Assembly (NCBI GenBank): GCA_037127315.1
Contig: JBBBDQ010001154.1
Coordinates: forward strand, 794,501-858,500
Direction: 5' to 3'
Length of the DNA stretch: 64,000 bases
DNA from: Ascarosepion bandense
Lineage: Eukaryota > Mollusca > Cephalopoda > Sepiida > Sepiidae
Each line of letters begins with the position of its first letter. The first letter of the stretch is position 1. A program made the translations under genes and the position numbers. Positions 57,392 to 64,000 of the stretch are shown piece after piece. The notes under the pieces were generated by a model that ran no database searches, was not told the DNA's origin, and saw nothing but the letters and a program-made list of their open reading frames with translations.

Positions 57392-57854
57392 GTAAAGCCT
57401 ATTCAATTTCCTCCGTTTTTACTTCTAATTCATTATCTTCCTTGTTTACACTAGATTCATTTTCCTCCAGTTTTATTTGAAGACTTTAGAATGAAAGTGT
57501 TTATAGTGATCTACAGTTAAATGAAAGCATTTACTTAAAAATGTAAAACATTTGAAAATATTGTGATTGAATTTGAAATAAAATAATTTACTGAAGTTTT
57601 TAAACATACAATCGAAACAAAAATAAGAACAGAAAAGAATGCCATTGATTTTATTTCTTAGTTACATAGCCTTTTGAGAAATATTTTTACTGGCCCTTTG
57701 CAACATTCTTTTGAAATCTTAACTCACACTTCCTCTTAAATCATTAATGTTTCTGGAGCTGCACTGATTAATTAGCTCTTTCAAAATTTGTACTATCTTT
57801 ACAATTGAATTTAAGTCAGGAGATTGGCTTTGCCACTGAAACATTTGTACATTT

Positions 57855-58235
57855 GTAAGTTAGATTAGCTGTATACTTCAGGTTCGCTTTTTGATCATGA
57901 AGCCCGGTTCGAATCTCATCATGGTCAATTTGTCAGGAAGGTGACTTCTTGATCTTATCAGTCTGGAGAAGTCAATCCCAGTCTGTGGCACCTTTGGAAA
58001 GTGCCTGCAAACCATACCACAAGTTGACCCAAGACTGTTGTTCATGCTAGATAACGCACTCTCTCCCAGAAACTGTAACTAAGGTCTGTTCAGCATAGTT
58101 GCAGTATAAACTGCAGGTGGGCTCTGTGGGTGTTGAATAAATACAACTGTGCCTGAGCAGGTGTCTGCAATGGGGATTAGCTAGCTGCCTTGGTAGATAG
58201 GTAGCCTTGAATATGAGTGGTCATTATTATTATAC
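57855..58235 (+). repeat. tRNA-derived SINE, plus, with (ATT)n tail
   Basis: The head has GGTTCGAATCTC at 57,906-57,917, a near-perfect B box, and an A-box-like ttagattagctgtatac at 57,860. A body of about 280 bp follows: gacttcttgatcttatcagt, ctgtggcacctttggaaagt and tgcctgagcaggtgtctgca. It ends tggtcattattattata. The head, body and simple tail are those of a SINE. It differs from the S1 family and from the 24.6 kb SINE. Confidence 0.7.
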
Positions 58236-58479
58236 TTCAGGTGATGATATTCTTGAAAAATTCAATTCTCTTCAGGTCCTGAGAGTGGAACTAAAGAAAA
58301 CATATTTACAAAATCCATTCATACCTCAATCCATTCATAGTTCCTTCAAGAATGTCTTGATACTATTAAAAAAATACATGATTTGATTCTTTGACTCTTA
58401 TCATTTATAGTGGAGATGATGATTTTTTTTATTTTTGAATCATAAGGGCATCCATCTTTTCTTTAAACATGAAAGGCTA

Positions 58480-59400
58480 GGTTGTAACCAAAAAGTGAAA
58501 AGATTTATGAATGATATCCCACTAGCTGGCCACAGTCTTAATCAGCTCTAGCCAACAAACATAATACATTATTTTTGTACCACAACAAGGAGTTGAAATT
58601 CCTCATTATGACAAAAAAAACTATTAGTTTTTCTTCATTTATGGCTGTTTTTTGGTGATTTCATCCTTCAAACACACGAATAATATTATATAATATTCAC
58701 TATTGATGATTCTTCTTTTTTCAAGGTAATCAATGAACAAAATACTTTATGCAACCCAAAATACAGAGGCCAAAACCTTGTCTGCTAACGTTTGCATCTT
58801 TGGTCGCTTTGGACGGCTTTCACCTGCTGCTGTCCACTCAGCTGGTTGTTGATTTAACTCCGGAGTGAAGTGGTGGATCCATGTTTCATCCATTGTAACA
58901 TATTTATACAAACAATGTTCTGAATCGTCGATGCATTGTTGTTTTTGATCGACTGTGAGCAAACATGGCATCCACTTTGAACACAGCTTTTGCATTGACA
59001 AATGTTCATGCAAAATGGTGAATACACTGCCTTTTAATATGCTCAACTTCTTTGCACAATTGGCCAAAATGAGTTTTGGGATTTTTTTGGTGTTTTCTGG
59101 AACAAATCCCTATTTTAGGTGATCTGAGTGTTCAGCATCATTTGTGCATGTATAACCATGTTTAAAGTCAGCATACCACCTCTTAACAGTTGTTTCTGAT
59201 GGAGCAGAATCCAAATAACACTTATCAAGCCATTGCTTTGCTTGCTTGAACAGTATTTTTTCCCATAAGAAAGCAATGCTTTATCAACACATGAAATTCA
59301 GATTTTTCTATTCTTTTCAAAATTTATGACAGTAGCTTCACTTAAATAACTGTAATTTGTAAAGCAATAATCTGATTAGGTGTGCCATTTGAAGGTTAGT
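58480..59400 (-). pseudogene. Mariner (SETMAR-like) transposase relic, minus
   Basis: The frame 59,067-58,747 has FTILHEHLSMQKLCSKWMPC then LLTVDQKQQCIDDSE, then TMDETWIHHFTPELNQQPAE then WTAAGESRPKRPK, and VLASVFW. This is the end of the HTH and the first catalytic Asp (DETW) of a mariner transposase. Upstream, KQWLDKCYLDSAPSETTVKR then WYADFKHG supplies the first HTH in another frame. Downstream of VFW the frame decays, and the second Asp motif (HQDNAPCH) reads HNEEFQ. It is dead. It lies in a dynein intron in the gene's own orientation. Confidence 0.85.
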
Positions 59401-59491
59401 ACTTCATAAAAATTATATGGATTTTTTATTAATGGCACCATCTATATGTCAGGCCTGGGGCTTATTTAGTGATGTGTTATATTACTCTTTA

Positions 59492-59495
<4 letters not shown>

Positions 59496-59539
<44 letters not shown>

Positions 59540-59540
59540 C
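59496..59540. repeat. (TA)n(TG)n microsatellite
   Basis: About 15 TA units change to seven TG units. Confidence 0.95.
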
Positions 59541-59779
59541 CATTAAAAGGCCAGTGAATTTCTGAAAGTATTACTTATAGAACTTGCATTCAGTCAAATG
59601 ATGATGTTAAATCTTATTTTAGAGTCACAGCAAGTAAGTGAAAACACTGTTTCAATAACCATATGCTGTCTTTAAACAATAAAAAACACAGTAAAAGTAC
59701 TGCTTTACTTCTATATTATTGACAATTAAAAAAACAAAAACCACCAAAAAATTAACCTGGAATATGATTGTTAAAAACA

Positions 59780-60255
59780 AATCTTAGAATAGAAAATGAC
59801 ATACGTGTAACTTAGAAAAACTTGTCATTGTAAATCAAATAAACAGCCCTAATTTACTAAATTAAAAAATTGAAATGATGATTACATGCTACTATAGGAC
59901 AAATACTTCAAAATTAAGATCCAGATTAACACAGATTCCCCTAAAAGTTTGTTTCTTTCTCACTCCTTTTCTTTCTTTCTTTTATCTGTAATTATTTATT
60001 AATAATAAATACGAATTACATTGCCTTTGAATTCTTGAGATTTTTCATTTTTTTTTAGATTTTTTAGCTCCATGTAATTTTTGTCTGTTTATATAATACT
60101 CCTGACAAATTAAAAAATAGTATCCTAACATTATAAGATTTAACTTCTAAAGACATTGTGTGAACTTAAATTCAATTCTTTTAAACAGTCAGTTTGTAAT
60201 GTGCACCTGTTGATTGGGTAGTGCATTAAATGCCAAGTTATGCCATCAACAGGAT
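59780..60255 (+). pseudogene. Penelope-like element C-terminus and 3' UTR, plus
   Basis: Reading plus, CNLEKLVIVNQINSPNLLN matches CNLCLLEKLVILNHINNPNL then LN of the 39.4 kb copy. After it, acagattcccctaaaagttt and ctttctcactccttttcttt match the start of the 3' UTR there. Later, gaacttaaattcaattcttt, acagtcagtttgtaatgtgc, acctgttgattgggtagtgc and atgccatcaacagg align with the far end of that UTR. So this copy is a 5'-truncated insert. Confidence 0.72.
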
Positions 60256-60469
60256 AATATATTTATTAATGTATATAATTAATAATTTTTATATATGTGT
60301 GTAAAATGAATGTATAGTCATATGCATATTTATTGATTCACATTATATTTTAGAACCTTGGATAAGTTCTTGCTGATTTCCAACAGATGGCATTCCCAGA
60401 CCTTTGTGCATGTAGTTTCAAATGGTAATGCATCTATAAGGAAGTGCTATAAGCAAGTTTGAAATTCAG

Positions 60470-61570
60470 TATATGTCATTTTGCCGAAGTGTAAACAAAT
60501 TTATTTTATATAGCGTTACTCATGCCAGATTTCATGCCAAGAAAGTGTATTTGCAAGGAATTTTACTGCACTACTTCATTCAAAAAAAATCTGCAGCTGA
60601 AGCACACAAAATACTTGTTAAAACTTATGGAGACCATGTTCTGTTGAAGACAACATGCAGAGATTAGTTTAGACACTTAAAAAACAATGATTTTGTCGTT
60701 GAAGATAAAGAATGCTCTACCACACAAAAAAAATTTGAAAACAAAGAATTGGAGGCATTACTTCATGAAAACTTATGTCAGGCACAAGCTGAACTTGCAG
60801 AATCATTAGGAGTTGATCACTCAACTGTTTTGAAATGTTTGAAAGGATTAGGATTTAAAAACAAGAACATTGGGTGTCGTATGAGTTGAAGCCGAGAGAC
60901 ATCAAACGGCGTCTTGTCACAAGTGAACAGCTGCTTTAATGGCATAAAAAGAAAAGGTTTTGCATCGTATCATGACCGGCAATGAAGAGTGGATACACTA
61001 TGATAACCCTAAGCATAGAAGATCATGGAATAAGCCCAGCCATGCATGAACATTGGCAGCAAAGCCGAATATTTGTGGTTTGCAGCTTCTGCTCTTCATT
61101 TGGTGGTATCAGCCGAGTGGAGTTTATTATGAGCTGCTCAAACCCAACAAAACTATCACATTTGCTATCAACTGAAATTCATGTGTTTGAGATGAGCATT
61201 GAAGAGAAAAAAATGGCCACTATATGAGCAGAGACATGACAGAGTGATTTTGTAGTATGACAGCATTCAGTCAAAATGTTACAAAACGGGTGAAAATTTA
61301 CTTGGAAATGTTTAAATGGAGAAGTTCTATCCCACCTGCTGCATTCACCTGACATTGCTTCACCCTATTATCACTTGTTCTGATTGATGACACATGGCCT
61401 GGCCGTGCAACACTTTCATTCTTATGAAGATGATAAAAAATGAGTTGGCTTATGATGTTAACCTTAAAAAAAAATAATGTTTTTCTAATATGGAATTACA
61501 CAGTGCCAGAAAAATGGAAAAAAGTGGTGGCTAGTGATGGACAATACTTTCATTGATATATTTATTACTA
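60470..61570 (+). pseudogene. Mariner transposase relic, plus
   Basis: Pieces in order: KKSAAEAHKILVKTYGDHVL, then FRHLKNNDFVVEDKE, then LEALLHENLCQAQAELAESL then GVDHSTVLKCLKGLGF (both HTH motifs). Then MTGNEEWIHYDNPKHRRSWN in mixed frames (first Asp as E..W, D in YDN), GVVYYELL-like pieces, YEQRHDRVIL.YDS (second Asp kept) and LLHSPDIASPYYHLF. The usual end is PDIAPSDYHLF, so the third catalytic Asp is lost (SDY to PYY). It ends near QYFH/W. Many stops are present. The family differs from the 58.7 kb mariner. Confidence 0.85.
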
Positions 61571-62237
61571 ATTTTTGTAGGTATTTTAGTGATCAAAAGA
61601 ACAGGTGAGTCTTTGTAGTCTTTTGTGGTATTTTTGCAAAAAAAAAAAAAAAAATATTACCAGGATACAGAGTTACTACCATTTTTTGTAAAAATATGGT
61701 TAAAATAATTTATAAAAAATAAGGAAACTGGTCTGAAAATTCTAACTGAAGTCTCACTCTTCTTGTGTGGTTGTCCCACCTGAAAATAGAAAATGCTTCT
61801 TAATGGTTTAGGGAATTTTATCAATTAACCCAAACCAAAAGAACTACAAACTTTTACCATTATCCCTTTGTATCCAAACTTCAAGCAAGGGGGCTATTTT
61901 AAAGAATATGGTGAAACCATGCATTAAGGTCAATAATTTTTTTATGAGGTCACTTCATTAAATTTGGGATACCCTTTAAATGTGGATATGTGAATATTTA
62001 CAGACAGAAGGAAAGATTTTCCATTACAAAATCCCATGATTCTAAGTTGATCCAAGATTGGTGCAAGGAGATTTACTTGGATTTACAAAGCAGAAATTGC
62101 AAAGATTTACTCACTGAAACATTGTTGAAAAATTTGCTAAAATGTTTAAGCACATAAAAAAAACCTTTCTAAATGTTATTTTTAAAGAAATATAGAAAAT
62201 TGGTAAAGAGTAGCAAAGAAAAGTAGGCTTCACTCAC

Positions 62238-62382
62238 TTTGTCAGGCCGAAGGCAGCGCAAAACAGTCATCCTCTGAAAAACATTCAAATCTTTTTGCCA
62301 TTGGCCAGGTAGCTCTTCATGGTGGGGCTCTTTACTGCTATAAAATTTGGCCCAGAGTGAAAGATTTTGCTGAAAGCTGTCT
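62238..62382 (-). CDS. Axonemal dynein heavy chain, exon 1 of 6 in window (before AAA6)
   Basis: This is the most 5' dynein exon visible. On the minus strand a T-rich tract ends in AG at 62,384-62,383. One leftover base completes a split codon, and 48 codons follow, from DSFQQNLSLW to VLRCLRPDK. The donor is AAA|GTGAGT. The peptide, with its FQRMTVLRCLRPDK ending, resembles the segment of inner-arm axonemal dyneins (DNAH7/DNAH3/DNAH12 group) just before the last AAA module. The heavy chain is the microtubule motor of cilia and flagella. I choose the DNAH7/3/12 group because the joined exons read collinearly with my memory of it. I cannot decide the paralogue without a search, so I give no symbol. 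Upstream exons lie beyond the right edge. Confidence 0.85.
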
Positions 62383-62654
62383 CTAAAAAAAAAAATAATT
62401 GAATAATAAAAAAAATAATTAAATATAATTGAATAATAAAAGAATAAATATAAAAATCAAGTTTCATTGTATTAATAAAATAATAAAAGAAACAAAATTA
62501 AAATCTAAGACATTTGACAGGGTTTGGCATACTGATCTTTTTCACTAATTGGAAAGTTTTGGTATTTCTTGACAAAGTTTTTAACCAATTCAGTCTTATC
62601 AAATCATGAAATAAAAGTTGTTTTGAAAGGCTACTCTTCCAGATCTTTATGCAT

Positions 62655-62770
62655 TTATTTAATTTTGTTAATCATTTCACTCTAAGCAAGGTAATAAAGC
62701 CACTAAAATGTAAGGAGTTACTGAAAGTTAGAGAATAGGAGAAAAACTACTCTTAAGAAGAGCATGAAAA
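62655..62770 (-). pseudogene. Jockey/CR1-like LINE 3' terminus (copy 5, minus)
   Basis: ttaatcatttcactctaagc then aaggtaataaagccac is the reverse complement of a decayed cttgcttggggtgaaatgat end; taaggagttac corresponds to the tgtagccccc segment. Only the last ~110 bp remains. It lies upstream of the first visible dynein exon. Confidence 0.6.
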
Positions 62771-62859
62771 AATTCTAATTAAAATCAGGCCACAAACCAT
62801 TAGAATTCATAATAAACCTGAGAAAAGAATTGCCAAAAGTCATATCATGAAGAATTTTA

Positions 62860-64000
62860 AGATGGGCAATAAAAATCATGGCATTCGACTATGAAATCGT
62901 AGACATAAAATGGAATGCTATTTCTCACGTAGATGCTTTATCAAGATTACAATTCAAGAATGAAACAGAAGAAAAACAAGAAAGTACAGAAGATAAAATA
63001 ATACACTGGAACAGATGATCTTCCTCTAAATAGACTCAAACAAAGACCCAGTATTAAGTAGAATAGTAGAGTGAAAGAAAAATAATACATGGAGCAATTG
63101 TTCAATGGCACAGTGATTCTTTAAGGAAACAAAGCACAAATCAACCATAGAAAGTAGCATAATATGCAATGGAGATGTAATAGTAGCTCCATAAGTACTG
63201 AGAAAGGACATACCAAAAGGAGTATATAATGATGTACATTGGGGCAGAACAACAGTGCAAAGAAGACTAAAATTACAAATTTAGTGGTCAACATATTCAA
63301 AGGACATATGAGAATATGTTAAGAGATGCTGAAAATGTGCAGAAATAAAAAAAAACTTCAAGCAAGCAAAAATTCACTCATGGCCCAAGGAAGCAGAGCC
63401 ATGAGTTAGGGTCTACATGGATCAGGCACATATCAAAGATAGGAGATTATTCTTAGTATAAGTGAACTCATATTCAGGATGGCTAGAAGTTGTTAGAGTA
63501 AAAGACAGAAAAGCCACTACAATAAAGCAAATACTAAGAACTATATTCTCAAAGATTGGAATACTCCAGACAATAGTCACTGACAATGCACCCAGATTCA
63601 TGATGAGAACTTATGTATATAGTTAAAACAAATTGGATGCATCTCATACAAGACACCCCCATATCATCCACAATCTAATGGCATTGCAGAAAGAATGGTA
63701 CAAACGGTGAAAATGGAATTGAATGCACTCTCACACTTTATGAAAACATACAAGCATATTTACCAAAAGTGCTCCTCAGTTACATATCCATTTCAAATGC
63801 AGGAAGGAAACTGAGTCTTTCAGCATTAATGGGAAGACGAATCAGAGCCCCCATAAATATGTCCTTTACAACAAAAGAAAAGGAATGGTATAGAAAAAAT
63901 AAAGAGGTGAATCCAGAAGAAGCAAATTTCCTGATACAAAAAAGGACACAACACGGCTATACTTAAGAAAAAGGGACAGCATATACTGGCACATGCCGAT
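62860..64000 (+). pseudogene. Gypsy element, RNase H end and integrase, runs off right edge
   Basis: Plus pieces: KIMAFDYEIVDIKWNAISHV then DALSRL (end of RNase H), then GRTTVQRRLKLQI and CAEIKKNFKQAK (decayed H2C2). The core follows: WVRVYMDQAHIKDRRLFLV, WLEVVRVKDRKATTIKQILR, TIVTDNAPRF, and in another frame PYHPQSNGIAERMVQTVKM. All three DDE residues (YMD, TDN, AER) can be seen, although the frame is broken. The last frame, 63,769-63,966, reads LMGRRIRAPINMSFTTKEKE then WYRKNKEVN, the C-terminal region. It differs in sequence from the 40.6 kb integrase, so it is a second Gypsy family. Confidence 0.85.

Noticed and set aside
1..64000. A prokaryote-type defence or metabolic gene cluster
   Set aside because: There are no operons or ribosome binding sites, and the exon-intron structure and retroelements show an animal genome.

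Overview
This is an AT-rich, intron- and transposon-dominated piece of an animal nuclear genome. The only host gene I can support is the 3'-proximal part of an axonemal dynein heavy chain on the minus strand: six exons between 62,382 and 42,485, 354 codons, all with GT/AG borders. The mix of Penelope-like elements with a GIY-YIG tail, Ty3/Gypsy, jockey/CR1-like and RTE-like LINEs, Tc1/mariner elements, tRNA-derived SINEs and very many (TA)n/(CA)n tracts resembles coleoid cephalopod genomes (octopus-like). That organism call is an inference from recollection, not a search.

Layout. 0-0.56 kb: LINE 3' end. 0.57-3.2 kb: decayed Gypsy element. 3.8-6.4 kb: diverged direct repeats and a block with an LTR-like look. 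6.4-13.4 kb: AT-rich sequence with nothing recognisable. 13.4-15.4 kb: minus-strand Gypsy element with a GC-richer block (15.6-16.0 kb) upstream that could be its LTR. 16.2-25 kb: palindromic element, GIY-YIG remnant, LINE pieces, two Tc1-like pseudogenes, a Gypsy gag fragment and SINEs. 26.9-28.95 kb: Tc1-like pseudogene and a long-TIR non-autonomous element. 29-39.5 kb: many Penelope-like fragments mixed with SINEs, a mariner-type deletion derivative and a Tc1 pseudogene. 39.7-41.9 kb: Gypsy integrase part and a LINE 3' end.

42.5-62.4 kb: dynein exons. The introns carry a 32-bp minisatellite, LINE, SINE, mariner and Penelope fragments, and several fold-back elements including one with about 171-bp arms. 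62.9-64 kb: a second type of Gypsy element running off the right edge.

Nothing works as an operon or defence system. Almost every mobile-element frame is broken, so they are pseudogenes. The expected C-terminal exons of the dynein were not found in the 42 kb downstream of the last exon, so this gene probably has a very large intron or is broken. No CRISPR, rRNA or convincing functional tRNA gene is visible. The most interesting items are the intronic snap-back repeats, the Penelope family with its nested SINE and catalytic-site duplication, and the long-TIR element at 28.1-28.95 kb.
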